A DNA stretch of 64,000 bases from Pseudoflavitalea rhizosphaerae (GCF_003991355.1 NZ_RCSU01000003.1:434001-498000); one strand, 5' to 3'. Positions 45,630-55,120 are shown, numbered from the stretch's first letter. Program-made: numbers and translations. Notes: generated by a model from the sequence alone, not told the origin.

Positions 45630-46946
45630 CTATCGTTCCACTTCCTGTTTCAATAACAATAATCGTGCTTTCAATTCTTCATAATTTTTATCAATCAGAA
45701 CACTCTCCTTCTTCAAATGCATCACAGCCCGCACAGCATCCGGTAATGGGATATTGCTATGGATGACCGGTTCAACCACATCATAAAACTTAACAGGATG
45801 TGCAGTTTCCAGGAAAAATCCTTTCTCCCCGGGATGTTCATTCAGGTATTGCTGCAATGCCTTATACCCTACAGCTCCGTGCGGATCAGGCAGGTAGCCG
45901 TAAGAGCTGTACACTTCCCGGATGGTCTTTTTTGTTTCCACATCGCTCACGCTGTAGCTGGTGAGTACATTCTTCAATGAACCCAACTCCTGGTTGAAGA
46001 GTTCAAGCACACGAACGAAATTGCTGGGATCGCCCACATCCATTGCATTGGAAATGGTAGCCACTGCGGGTTTCGGCTGGTACTCACCTGTCTGTAAAAA
46101 ATCAGGCACCACCGCATTGGCATTACAGGCTGCAATGAAATGTTGCACCGGCATGCCTGAAACATGCGCCAGCAGCCCCGCACAGATATTCCCGAAATTT
46201 CCGCTGGGCACGGAGATCACGGGTGGATTATTTTTATCTTTCCATTGCTGCCAGGCAAAAAGATAATAGAACTGCTGCGGCAGCCAGCGCGCCACATTGA
46301 TGGAATTGGCTGAAGTGAGGAACAGTTGCTCTGTCAGTGAAGCATCGGCAAATGCCTGCTTCACCAGTTTCTGACAATCATCAAAACTGCCATTCACTTC
46401 CAGTGCACGAATATTCTTTCCCAATGTGGTGAGCTGTTTTTCCTGCACGGAACTTACTTTACCGGAGGGATAAAGGATCACCACTTCCACACCCGGCACA
46501 TCATAAAACCCATGCGCCACTGCACCACCGGTATCGCCGGAAGTAGCCACCAGCACCACCACTTTTTCTGAAATGCTTTTGGAGAAATATCCCAGGCAGC
46601 GGCTCATGAACCTGGCGCCTACATCTTTGAACGCCAGTGTAGGGCCATGGAACAATTCCAGTGTACTGATATTTTCGTTTATACGTACCAGTGGTATATC
46701 GAAGTTGACGGTCTCGCTCACGATCCTCCGCAGATCAGCTTCGGGAATGGCATCGCCAACATATGGACTGATCACATTGAACGCAATCTCTTCTTTGCTC
46801 AGCTCTTCAATATTATCGAGGAAGGATTTCTCAAATGCCGGAATACGTTCGGGGAAGTAAAGGCCCTTGTCTGGCGCCTGTCCCCTGATAGCGGCTTCTT
46901 TGAAACCCACTGCCGGCGATTGCCTGTTCAGACTATAGTATTGCAT
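45630..46946 (-). CDS. thrC: Threonine synthase
   Basis: This 438-residue PLP enzyme converts O-phosphohomoserine to threonine. The PLP lysine is K107 in FHGPTLAFKDVGARF; the phosphate-binding loop VATSGDTGGAVAHGF and the serine-rich SVPSGNFGNICAG are intact. The length fits the class with the N-terminal YYSLNRQSP domain. It is the third gene of the thrA-thrB-thrC operon, 9 nt after thrB, and ends before a hairpin. Control is through the leader upstream of thrA. Confidence 0.97.
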   Translation of the reverse strand: MQYYSLNRQSPAVGFKEAAIRGQAPDKGLYFPERIPAFEKSFLDNIEELSKEEIAFNVISPYVGDAIPEADLRRIVSETVNFDIPLVRINENISTLELFHGPTLAFKDVGARFMSRCLGYFSKSISEKVVVLVATSGDTGGAVAHGFYDVPGVEVVILYPSGKVSSVQEKQLTTLGKNIRALEVNGSFDDCQKLVKQAFADASLTEQLFLTSANSINVARWLPQQFYYLFAWQQWKDKNNPPVISVPSGNFGNICAGLLAHVSGMPVQHFIAACNANAVVPDFLQTGEYQPKPAVATISNAMDVGDPSNFVRVLELFNQELGSLKNVLTSYSVSDVETKKTIREVYSSYGYLPDPHGAVGYKALQQYLNEHPGEKGFFLETAHPVKFYDVVEPVIHSNIPLPDAVRAVMHLKKESVLIDKNYEELKARLLLLKQEVER

Positions 46947-46955
46947 GATGATTGA

Positions 46956-47897
46956 TTAAGGTTGATGAACCGTTACAGGCGATACACGCACGCCTTCGTA
47001 ACTGATACTGGTTACATAAGTTTTGAAATCGATGCCCAGTTTAGTATATACGTCCTGCATCAGTTGCTCTACTTCATTTGCAGTGGATTCCTTTTCACTG
47101 AGCATGAATATGGATGGACCTGATCCTGAAATACCGCCGCCCAGTGCGCCTGCTTCACGGCTCTTCGATTTCACATCATCGAAACCGGGAATGAGGATGC
47201 TGCGCACCGGTTCGATGATCACATCTTCCAGCGAACGGCCGATGAGTGCATAATCCTGTTTGAGCAGGCCCGCAACCAATCCGGCAATATTGCCCCATTG
47301 TTTGATGGCGCTCTTCAATTGCACTTCTTTGCGAAGGATCTGCCTGGCATCCGCCGTACGCACTTCGATCTGCGGATGCACAACAGTTACAAAAAGCGGG
47401 GGACCGCTGAGCTGTACAATGTCCAATGGAAAAATGGAACGGATCAAAGTGATGCCTCCATAGATCGCAGGCGCGATATTGTCTGCATGTTTCACACCGC
47501 TGGCAACTTTCTCTCCATTCATCGCGAAGCGCACAAGATCTTCATTGGAGAATGGTTTGCCCAGCAATTCATTGGCTGCTACCACTGCGCCTGCAGAGCT
47601 TGCTGCGCTGGAACCCAGTCCGCTTCCGGGTTTGATACGCTTTTCTGTTACCAGGTGAAAGCCCGGAGGGTTATCCAGTTCTTCCAGCATGGCCAGCAAA
47701 GCGGCGCCGGCCACATTTTTTTCCGGCTCTGTAGGCAGCTGGTAAATATCTGTATGTTCGATGCTGATGCCGGGCTCCTCCTTCAGGGTGAGGGTCATCA
47801 CATCATCCGGGCGATGCAGCGCCATGCCCAATACGTCGAATCCGCAAACGAGATTGGCCACTGTGGCGGGAGCATGTACCTGAACTGATTTACTCAT
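46956..47897 (-). CDS. thrB: Homoserine kinase
   Basis: This 313-residue GHMP-family kinase makes O-phosphohomoserine from homoserine and ATP. The GHMP ATP-binding motif is PGSGLGSSAASSAGAVVAANELLG, and C-terminal GGGISGSGPSIFML completes the fold. The ATG at 47895-47897 (MSKSVQVHAPATVAN) is chosen because the longer frame would run back into the 3' end of thrA. It lies 19 nt after thrA and 9 nt before thrC. Confidence 0.96.
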   Translation of the reverse strand: MSKSVQVHAPATVANLVCGFDVLGMALHRPDDVMTLTLKEEPGISIEHTDIYQLPTEPEKNVAGAALLAMLEELDNPPGFHLVTEKRIKPGSGLGSSAASSAGAVVAANELLGKPFSNEDLVRFAMNGEKVASGVKHADNIAPAIYGGITLIRSIFPLDIVQLSGPPLFVTVVHPQIEVRTADARQILRKEVQLKSAIKQWGNIAGLVAGLLKQDYALIGRSLEDVIIEPVRSILIPGFDDVKSKSREAGALGGGISGSGPSIFMLSEKESTANEVEQLMQDVYTKLGIDFKTYVTSISYEGVRVSPVTVHQP

Positions 47898-47916
47898 GGG
47901 TTGTTTTTTTAAAGTG

Positions 47917-50352
47917 TTAATGCGCTGCGCGAAGAATATCTGCAAATACTCCCGATGCAGTTACTTCTGCGCCGGCGCCTGCCCCTTTGATCACCATCGG
48001 CTGGTCAGGATAACGATTGGTGTAAAACAACACCACATTGTCTTTTCCATAGAGATGATACAGATTATGCTCCGGCCCGATATGCTGCAGCCCCACCGAT
48101 GCTTTGCCGTTATCGTAGCTCGCCACAAATTTCAGCTTCTTACCTTCTTTGGCAGCATCTGCATACAGCGCTTTGAAATGCGCTTCCTGGTTAGCCATCT
48201 CTTTGTAGAAGTCTGCCACGCTTCCTTCCATACAACTGGCAGGCATAAACGATTTATTGGAGATCTCTTCCATTTCCAGTTGTTCACCGGATTCCCGCGC
48301 CAGGATCATGATCTTGCGCATCACGTCGGTACCACTGAGATCCAGACGTGGATCAGGCTCGGTATAACCTTCGTCCTGCGCCTGTTTCACCACATCGGCA
48401 AATGGTTTCTCTCCGTTGTAATTATTGAAAACGAAATTGAGGGTTCCGCTGAGCACTGCTTCGATCCTGTTCACCACATCGCCGGTACGTTTGAGATCGT
48501 TCAAAGTGCCGATCACCGGCAACCCTGCTCCCACATTGGTTTCAAAGAGGAAACTGGCATTGAACTCGCGGGCCAGGTCTTTCAGCCTGCGATAATATTC
48601 GAATGAAGAAGAACAGGCTACTTTGTTACAGGCAACCACAGCAATGCTTTTCGACAATAACTGATCATAAACAGTTGCCACTTCGCCATTGGCGGTAACA
48701 TCCACAAACACGGAGTTACGGAGATTTCTTGCACGTACCTGGTCCACAAACTGCTGAAGGCCCATTGGTTCTCCTGCTTCCAGGGCCTCTTTCCAATTTG
48801 CCAGGTCGATCCCTTCCTCTTTGAAAAGCATTTTCCGGCTATTGGCCATCCCTATAACTCTTAGCTGTAAGCGAAGATTCTCCAGCAGGTATTGCTGCTG
48901 CTGTTGCAACTGTGCAATCAGCTTTCCTCCCACATTGCCGGTGCCGGCCAGGAAGAGGTTCACCTGTTTATAAGTGGTTTCGAAGAATTCTTCGTGTAGT
49001 ACGTTGATGGCTTTACGCACATCCGATGCAGCCACTACAGAAGTGATATTCCTTTCAGAAGATCCCTGTGCGATGGCGCGAACATTCACGCCGTTGCGGC
49101 CCATCGCCCCAAACATCTTTCCACTCACACCCGGATGACTTTTCATATTATCTCCCACCAGCGCCACCACTGCGAGATCTTTTTCAACTACCAGCGGGTC
49201 CACTTTTCCGGATTGTATCTCAAAACGGAAAGTGTCGTCGATCACTTGCTTTGCTTTTTCTGCCAGTGCATCTTCAATACCCACGCAGATGCTATGCTCT
49301 GAAGAGCTTTGTGTGATCAGGATCACGTTGATCTGTTCACTGGCCAGCGCTTCAAAGAGTCTTTTCGAGAAACCGGGAATGCCCACCATACCGCCGCCTT
49401 CGAGGCTGAGCAATGTGATCTTGTTGATGCTGGCGATACCACGGATATGATTGCCGTTGAGCATCACTTCTCTCTCAATCAATGTTCCATAGGCGCCTGG
49501 CTCGAAAGTATTCTTCACCCATACCGGGATATTCTTTTTCATCACAGGCTGAATGGTAGGCGGGTAGATCACTTTGGCCCCGAAGTGTGAAAGCTCCATC
49601 GCCTCCTGGTAAGAGATATGCGGCAATGCCTTTGCATGCGGCACCAGGCGGGGATCTGCAGTCATCATACCGCTTACATCGGTCCATATTTCCAACTGGT
49701 TTGCATCCAGTGCAGCAGCGAAAATAGCAGCAGTATAATCCGACCCGCCTCTGCCAAGTGTGGTGGTTTGCCTTTCAGCATTGGAAGCGATGAAACCCGG
49801 AACAACAAAGAGCTGGTCTTTTACAGAGGCAAAGTATTGTTGAATGGCATGATCCGTAACATCGCGCACAACTGCAGCATTGCTGTAATTGGAATCGGTG
49901 AGGATCAGTTCACGTGAATCCTTCCAAACAGCGCCGCTTTCGTTCATACGCGCAGCAATGAGATGTGAGCTCATCAATTCTCCGAATGCAGCAATACGAT
50001 CTTTGGTGCGGGAGCTCAGTTCACCAAGCAGGAAAACACCGTTGCAGATATCTTCAATTTCATTGCATCTTTGTTTCATCCAGCTAAGGACGCTGCTCTG
50101 CTTTGCAACGGGGATCAGTGTTTTCACGGCTTCGAGGTGCCGCTGTTCTATAACCTGTAAAACATTCTTGTATTGTTCATCGCCTGCGGCAGCCAGGGCG
50201 CCGCTCTGCAACAGCAGATCGGTAACGCCTCCCAGTGCAGAAACCACTACTACCGTTCTGTCTTTCTTCAACGCCTCTTGAACTATATCCACTACTTTAT
50301 TGATGTTGACGGCATTGGCTACTGAACTGCCACCAAATTTCAGGACCTGCAT
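47917..50352 (-). CDS. thrA: Bifunctional aspartokinase / homoserine dehydrogenase
   Basis: This 811-residue fusion catalyses the first and third steps of the aspartate pathway. The aspartokinase half (KFGGSSVANAVNINK at the N-terminus, LGRGGSDYTAAIFAAALDA) is followed by two ACT-type regulatory modules. The homoserine dehydrogenase half starts near residue 460 (VNLFLAGTGNVGGKLI), with the conserved SGTLNFVFNNY and DPRLDLSGTDVMRKIMIL. It is the first gene of thrABC. Allosteric control by threonine through the ACT modules is expected from the family, and a Thr/Ile-rich leader peptide lies 107 nt upstream. It is a second homoserine dehydrogenase besides the SAM-controlled one at 34605-35861. 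Confidence 0.97.
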   Translation of the reverse strand: MQVLKFGGSSVANAVNINKVVDIVQEALKKDRTVVVVSALGGVTDLLLQSGALAAAGDEQYKNVLQVIEQRHLEAVKTLIPVAKQSSVLSWMKQRCNEIEDICNGVFLLGELSSRTKDRIAAFGELMSSHLIAARMNESGAVWKDSRELILTDSNYSNAAVVRDVTDHAIQQYFASVKDQLFVVPGFIASNAERQTTTLGRGGSDYTAAIFAAALDANQLEIWTDVSGMMTADPRLVPHAKALPHISYQEAMELSHFGAKVIYPPTIQPVMKKNIPVWVKNTFEPGAYGTLIEREVMLNGNHIRGIASINKITLLSLEGGGMVGIPGFSKRLFEALASEQINVILITQSSSEHSICVGIEDALAEKAKQVIDDTFRFEIQSGKVDPLVVEKDLAVVALVGDNMKSHPGVSGKMFGAMGRNGVNVRAIAQGSSERNITSVVAASDVRKAINVLHEEFFETTYKQVNLFLAGTGNVGGKLIAQLQQQQQYLLENLRLQLRVIGMANSRKMLFKEEGIDLANWKEALEAGEPMGLQQFVDQVRARNLRNSVFVDVTANGEVATVYDQLLSKSIAVVACNKVACSSSFEYYRRLKDLAREFNASFLFETNVGAGLPVIGTLNDLKRTGDVVNRIEAVLSGTLNFVFNNYNGEKPFADVVKQAQDEGYTEPDPRLDLSGTDVMRKIMILARESGEQLEMEEISNKSFMPASCMEGSVADFYKEMANQEAHFKALYADAAKEGKKLKFVASYDNGKASVGLQHIGPEHNLYHLYGKDNVVLFYTNRYPDQPMVIKGAGAGAEVTASGVFADILRAAH

Positions 50353-50414
50353 ATATTGATTGTTGAAATGATTGAATGATAAATGAATAAAGAATAACCT
50401 TTTCGGTATCGATG

Positions 50415-50560
50415 TGTAGCTACAAAAAGCCCAGAAGGTAATATGGAATATGACAACCCTTAGCGGGTTGTTGTAATCGTAATAATAGTGGACGTAGCCG
50501 TGGAAGCTACGGAGGCAGAAGAGATGATATTGTTGATAATTGCCACTATTATTCTACTAG
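50415..50560 (-). promoter_or_regulatory. Candidate threonine/isoleucine attenuator upstream of thrA
   Basis: The leader RNA of thrA has several overlapping dyads: AATAATAGTGG/CCACTATTATT (50481-50491 with 50543-50553, 11 bp perfect); CGTAGC/GCTACG (50493-50498 with 50506-50511); ACAACCC/GGGTTGT (50453-50459 with 50465-50471), whose loop holds the leader stop codon; and a TGTAGCTACA palindrome (50415-50424) that could pair with the second dyad instead. A T5 run lies just upstream of that palindrome. I could not identify one clean terminator hairpin, so transcriptional versus translational control is open. Confidence 0.6.
50460..50546 (-). CDS. thrL: Thr/Ile-rich leader peptide of the thr operon
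   Basis: A 28-codon frame opens at GTG (50546-50544) and stops at TAA (50462-50460). Fourteen of its 28 residues are Thr or Ile, and it ends STIITITTTR. E. coli thrL has the same Thr/Ile-run design (ITITTG type) and senses charged tRNA-Thr and tRNA-Ile. It begins about 14 nt after the predicted transcription start and sits inside the dyads described for the attenuator. The GTG is the only plausible start in frame after an upstream stop. Homology is by composition and position only; such peptides do not align. Confidence 0.7.
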   Translation of the reverse strand: MAIINNIISSASVASTATSTIITITTTR

Positions 50561-50566
50561 ATGGGT

Positions 50567-50574
50567 CAAATATA
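50567..50574 (-). promoter_or_regulatory. -7 box of the thrABC operon
   Basis: On the minus strand, TATATTTG fits TAnnTTTG and lies 20 nt before the leader-peptide GTG. A matching -33 TTTG is not at the usual spacing; a T6G occurs about 30 nt upstream. Confidence 0.5.
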
Positions 50575-50685
50575 CAAAGGGCCTTTCATAACATCTGTTA
50601 GTTTCAAAAAATAATTTTCAGAGCAGGTCCGAATAAATTTTATGGTGTAATTTCAGCACCCATCAATTCTAAAATGCTTTAAAAC

Positions 50686-53265
50686 ATGGATCATCATTCG
50701 TCGAGAGGGTTGCAGCAATTCAAGAACTATGTAGGAATCAAGTTCCAGTTATACAACAGCTTATTCACTTCATTGCCCTTTCACCGCATCGAAAAGACCG
50801 GTATTCTTCTCTCTCTTTTACTCAATAACTGTGAAGAAGGCTTCAAGCGAAAGTTGAGCCCTGTTCAGATCATCGACGAATTCTTCGAGAAACATACATC
50901 ATATATAAAGGAACAGGAGAAGATCGATCTCCTCTTCCGCTTCATTCAATATGTTGAACGCCAGGTAGTGTTATTCGATGCGCTGGAAGATGCGGCTTTC
51001 CGCGATGTGAACGACACGAACGGCATCGGTACACTCAAACACCTGGAGTCTGAGATCATACAGGAAAATGCACAGGAACAACTGGCGGAGAAACTGAAAG
51101 ACTTCTCTATCCGCCTCGTGCTCACCGCTCACCCTACACAGTTCTATCCCGGCACGGTACTCGGTATCATCAATGATCTCTCCCGCGCATTGCAGGAAAA
51201 CAATGCAGCGCAGATCAACACCTACTTACAACAGTTGGGCAAAACACCCTTCTTCAAAAAGAACAAGCCCACACCGTATGACGAAGCCATCAGCCTGGTA
51301 TGGTACCTGGAGAATGTATTCTACCAGGCCGCAGGCCGCATCATCAGCTTCATGAAGCAACAGTTCCCCGATGCAGTGCCTGACCATAACCCTGTGATCA
51401 CAATGGGCTTCTGGCCCGGTGGCGACCGCGACGGTAACCCCAATGTAAGAGTGGACACCACGCTGAAAGTAGCCGATGTTCTTCGCGGCAGCATCATCAA
51501 ATGCTATTACCTCGATGTGCGTAAACTCAAACGCAGGCTCACTTTCAAAGGCGTTGATACTATCCTTAACGAACTGGAAAGACAACTCTATAACAATATC
51601 TTCATTCCAGGTCAGCGTACCGCACTCACCAAGCAGGGCTTACTGGATGAGCTGTTCAAGATCCGCGATATCCTCGTGTATCAGCACAATGGACTGTTCC
51701 AGCATCTGGTGGACGGCCTGATCAACAAGATCCAGGTATTTGGTCTGCATTTCGCTTCACTCGATATCAGGCAGGATAGCTCCGTGCACAATACTGTGCT
51801 GGAAGCCATTGCAGAAAAAGGCGACGGACTTCCGGAGAACTATGCATCACTCAGCAATGATGAAAAAATAGAAGTACTAACGCATTTGAATACCCGAAGT
51901 AATCCTTCCATCTATGAAGAAGGCGTTGTGAAAGATACACTTGATACTATAGCTGCTGTAAGAACCATCCAGGAATACAACGGACAGGAAGGTTGCAACC
52001 GCTATATCATCAGCCAGTGCAACAGTGTACTGAATGTGCTGGAAGTGTTTGCACTTTTCAATCTTTGCGGATGGGAAAAAGATAATCTGAGTATCGATAT
52101 CGTTCCGCTCTTTGAAACCATCGATGACCTGCAAAAAGCAGGAGATATCATGGTAGCCTTATACAAGAACCCGGTATACAAAGCACACCTGGATAAGCGC
52201 CAGAGCAGGCAGACCATCATGCTCGGCTTCTCTGATGGCACCAAAGATGGCGGCTACCTGATGGCCAACTGGAGTATCTTCAAAGCAAAAGAAGAACTCA
52301 CCCGCCTCTCCAAAGAATATGAGATCGATGTGGTGTTCTTCGATGGCCGCGGCGGCCCTCCCGCACGTGGCGGTGGCAAAACCCATAAGTTCTATGCGAG
52401 CATGGGAAGGAATATCTCCAACCAGGAGATCCAGCTCACCATCCAGGGGCAAACTGTCAGTTCCAATTTCGGCACCATTGATTCAGCACAGTTCAATATC
52501 GAGCAATTGCTGAATGCAGGCATCTCCAATGACCTCTTCTCCACCAAAGAAAGAACACTGGACGCTGCTGAAGAAGAGCTGCTGAAAGAACTGGCAAAGG
52601 AAAGTCTTGATTCCTACAAGGAGTTGAAAGACCATCCTGATTTCCTGGAATACCTGAGCCATGTTAGCCCGTTGAAATTTTACAGTGAGACCAATATCGG
52701 CAGCCGTCCCGCCAAACGCGGCAGTGGCGGCAAGCTAAGCCTGAAAGACCTGCGCGCTATTCCTTTCGTGGGCGCCTGGAGCCAGCTGAAACAAAACGTT
52801 ACCGGCTATTACGGCGTAGGTACTGCCTTGCAGGTGCTGGACAAGAAAGGGAAGACGCCAGAACTGCGTCAGCTCTATCAGAATTCACTTTTCTTCAAAA
52901 CGCTTATAGATAACTGTGAGATGGCGATGAAAAAATGTTTCTTCCCGCTCACTGAATTCCTTTCACAGGATCCCCGTTACGGCGAGATCTGGAACAAGAT
53001 CTACAACGAATATGAGCTCACGCAACGTTTCATCTTCCAGCTAACCGGCAAGAATGAACTGATGGCTGATTACCCGGTAGAGCAACTAAGTATCATGATG
53101 CGCGAGCGCATTGTATTGCCGCTGACCACTATCCAGCAATATGCATTGTGCAGGATCCGTCAGATGGAAGCCGAATTAGCACCTGTGCAACACCGTGAGA
53201 TACTGGAGAAACTGGTGATCAGGAGTGCATTTGGGATTATCAATGCGGGAAGGAATTCGGCGTAA
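50686..53265 (+). CDS. ppc: Phosphoenolpyruvate carboxylase
   Basis: This 859-residue anaplerotic enzyme forms oxaloacetate from PEP and bicarbonate. The catalytic His lies in VLTAHPTQ, the second motif is FWPGGDRDGNPNV, and the glycine-rich FFDGRGGPPARGGGKTH loop carries the conserved Arg residues. The C-terminus (RSAFGIINAGRNSA) replaces the usual NTG end, as in other divergent PEPCs. It is transcribed away from thrA, to which it supplies the oxaloacetate/aspartate precursor. The 333 nt between them hold the thr leader on the other strand. Confidence 0.95.
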   Translation: MDHHSSRGLQQFKNYVGIKFQLYNSLFTSLPFHRIEKTGILLSLLLNNCEEGFKRKLSPVQIIDEFFEKHTSYIKEQEKIDLLFRFIQYVERQVVLFDALEDAAFRDVNDTNGIGTLKHLESEIIQENAQEQLAEKLKDFSIRLVLTAHPTQFYPGTVLGIINDLSRALQENNAAQINTYLQQLGKTPFFKKNKPTPYDEAISLVWYLENVFYQAAGRIISFMKQQFPDAVPDHNPVITMGFWPGGDRDGNPNVRVDTTLKVADVLRGSIIKCYYLDVRKLKRRLTFKGVDTILNELERQLYNNIFIPGQRTALTKQGLLDELFKIRDILVYQHNGLFQHLVDGLINKIQVFGLHFASLDIRQDSSVHNTVLEAIAEKGDGLPENYASLSNDEKIEVLTHLNTRSNPSIYEEGVVKDTLDTIAAVRTIQEYNGQEGCNRYIISQCNSVLNVLEVFALFNLCGWEKDNLSIDIVPLFETIDDLQKAGDIMVALYKNPVYKAHLDKRQSRQTIMLGFSDGTKDGGYLMANWSIFKAKEELTRLSKEYEIDVVFFDGRGGPPARGGGKTHKFYASMGRNISNQEIQLTIQGQTVSSNFGTIDSAQFNIEQLLNAGISNDLFSTKERTLDAAEEELLKELAKESLDSYKELKDHPDFLEYLSHVSPLKFYSETNIGSRPAKRGSGGKLSLKDLRAIPFVGAWSQLKQNVTGYYGVGTALQVLDKKGKTPELRQLYQNSLFFKTLIDNCEMAMKKCFFPLTEFLSQDPRYGEIWNKIYNEYELTQRFIFQLTGKNELMADYPVEQLSIMMRERIVLPLTTIQQYALCRIRQMEAELAPVQHREILEKLVIRSAFGIINAGRNSA

Positions 53266-53421
53266 CGTAACTCACTGAAAGTTTATTTTGTGACATAAAA
53301 TCACAAAACCTGACCTTAGTTAATACAGTGCTTTGATTCGAAATCAATCTATTGTACAGGCCGAATTCAACTCGCTGGGCAATAGGTTTATTATGGTTAC
53401 TTTGCATTCAGATCATTTGGT

Positions 53422-53652
53422 ATGGCAGGAACTCAGAACTACATAGAGATCAATTCTAAAATTATGGGCAAACCTGTTATCAAGGGAACGAGGATTACTG
53501 TAGAAATCATCCTTGAAAAACTTGCAGCAGGCGAATCTTTGGAAGATATCATTATTGCTTATCCTAACCTGACTGCCGAACAAATCAAAGCTGCTATTAC
53601 TTTTGCTGCGGCCAACCTCCGAGCCGATACAATTTACCCATTAGCTTCCTGA
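53422..53652 (+). CDS. DUF433 antitoxin-like protein
   Basis: This 76-residue protein shows the DUF433 pattern: IxxNxxIMGGKPVIKGTRIxV-type opening (here INSKIMGKPVIKGTRITVEII), then LEKLAAGESLEDIIIAYPNLTAEQIKAAI, a helix-turn-helix-like stretch. DUF433 genes usually precede a PIN-like DUF5615 gene, and the pair is treated as a toxin-antitoxin module. Here the next frame starts 1 nt after this stop and is a damaged DUF5615 gene. Confidence 0.85.
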   Translation: MAGTQNYIEINSKIMGKPVIKGTRITVEIILEKLAAGESLEDIIIAYPNLTAEQIKAAITFAAANLRADTIYPLAS

Positions 53653-53653
53653 T

Positions 53654-53932
53654 ATGAATTTTGTAGCTGATGAAAGCGTAGATGCTCCTATCTACAAAAC
53701 ATTACTGAACGCCGGTCACACGGTTTTCGCAATAGTAGAGAACAATCCAGGTATCGATGATGAGCAGGTACTCCAGATAGCTTATCAAAAGGAGGCCATT
53801 CTACCTCAAGATCAGAAAGAAAACTGCAAGTTAAAAGAAAAGGCGCCGGAAATCCGGCACCCTTCATTCTTAACAAAACAACACAAGAGATTTCAAGCAG
53901 TAAGTAGTGGTTGTTTCGTTAGTGAGCTGTAG
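53654..53932 (+). pseudogene. Truncated DUF5615 (PIN-like) toxin
   Basis: The first 48 or so residues (MNFVADESVDAPIYKTLLNAG and PGIDDEQVLQIAYQKEAIL in order) follow DUF5615 PIN-like proteins, including the early acidic DES. Family members continue with a T-x-DKDFG-type active-site segment and run to about 110 residues. Here the frame turns instead into PQDQKENCKLKEKAPEIRH and runs through the terminator hairpin of the convergent porin gene until a stop at 53932. A deletion that removed the catalytic half is the simplest explanation. The N-terminal piece may still be made but should lack nuclease activity. Confidence 0.65.
53834..53863 (-). terminator. Intrinsic terminator of the porin gene
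   Basis: On the minus strand, AGGGTGCCGGA, a TT loop and TCCGGCGCCT pair with one mismatch, followed by TTTTCTTTT. It lies about 100 nt past the porin stop and inside the broken toxin frame. Confidence 0.75.
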
Positions 53933-53965
53933 TTGTAGTTACTATTACGTATCGTTAATCCATGT

Positions 53966-55090
53966 TTAGAATTTGTAGATCGCTGCAATCAGGAAACTGG
54001 CAGTTGATTTTGTGGGCGCCAGGTCTTTGTCAACAAACAGGTCTTTATTCGCATTGTCGAACCTGATCTCAGGAATGAAGGTGAAACCTTCCACTTTGAA
54101 ATTGGCGGATAGTGTAGTGGCAATGATAGAGCCTCCTTCGGGAGAACCTGCATACACTTTCATCTGGTCTTTATCATCGAAATATTCACCACGCAATGTA
54201 AGACCGAACCAGGGCTTGGGGTCCAGGTTCAGGTAAAGAGCGGAGCCCCACCAGTTTTTGGCATCGATATTCTTTGTGCCATCCCAAAGTTTGGTGCTGT
54301 TGTAAGTGGCATTGAACCCTATATTGAATTTATCGCTCACTTTGGCGGTGGCAACTAAATCCACCTGGTTCACTTTTGCTGTATCCGGTCCTTTACCACC
54401 AACATAGTTGAGGAAGAACTTGATATCTTCTGTTGCAGCCAGGCTGTATTGTGCAAGAACGAATTTCTTGTTGATCTGCTCATCCGGTGGAACACGGTAG
54501 TCTGTTGCATTGGCAACGCCGAGCATGAAACCATGTTTTCCTTTGGTGATTTCAGCCTTGAGACCTGTATGCCCGAATGGTCCATTCGTGAACATATAGC
54601 TCATGCTGTAGTTGCGGTTGAGATATGCGTCCAGCACTTCATAGCCCACATGCGTACCCCAGGTACCGGCGCTTAATTTCAGCCAGTCGGTGGGAGCATA
54701 TGTAATATAGAGCTGTTTTACAGCGGCCAGCAAAGTGCCTTTATCATTATAAGCAAATTCTTCTGCGCGTGGTCCGAAACCGAGATCAGCCACCACTCCT
54801 ACTTTACCGGCAGTATGCTCCAGTTTGATGGATGCCATACCCAATGCAAAACTATTATGCGTGCCGGTGAAGGAAGTGAAGTTGTTATAACCCACAGCCT
54901 TTGTGGGTTTAGCGAAATCGTACCTGTAATAAACATCAGCATATCCTGAAATTACAGTAGCCGGCTTTGGTTCTTCCGGGGCGGAAGCAGCCTGCGTTGC
55001 GGGTGAGGTTGTGGGAGCTGAAGCTTCCTGTGCAATCGCAGGGATAAAACAAGCCATAGCAAGGCCTGTTGCAAAAAATTTTTGTAACAT
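53966..55090 (-). CDS. Outer-membrane porin
   Basis: This 374-residue protein has a signal peptide (ends near IPAIAQ, residue 21) and an Ala/Pro/Thr-rich linker. A porin barrel follows (ATVISGYADVYYRYDF at the start, many alternating strands, closing aromatic AAIYKF). It lies 86 nt downstream of amt on the same strand, separated by a hairpin, an arrangement that suggests joint use: the porin would admit a nitrogenous solute, the Amt protein ammonium. The solute is an inference; no selectivity motif is known for this barrel family. Confidence 0.82.
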   Translation of the reverse strand: MLQKFFATGLAMACFIPAIAQEASAPTTSPATQAASAPEEPKPATVISGYADVYYRYDFAKPTKAVGYNNFTSFTGTHNSFALGMASIKLEHTAGKVGVVADLGFGPRAEEFAYNDKGTLLAAVKQLYITYAPTDWLKLSAGTWGTHVGYEVLDAYLNRNYSMSYMFTNGPFGHTGLKAEITKGKHGFMLGVANATDYRVPPDEQINKKFVLAQYSLAATEDIKFFLNYVGGKGPDTAKVNQVDLVATAKVSDKFNIGFNATYNSTKLWDGTKNIDAKNWWGSALYLNLDPKPWFGLTLRGEYFDDKDQMKVYAGSPEGGSIIATTLSANFKVEGFTFIPEIRFDNANKDLFVDKDLAPTKSTASFLIAAIYKF

Positions 55091-55120
55091 TGCGATAGAT
55101 TTTAAGTGTTAAAGGAAAAG

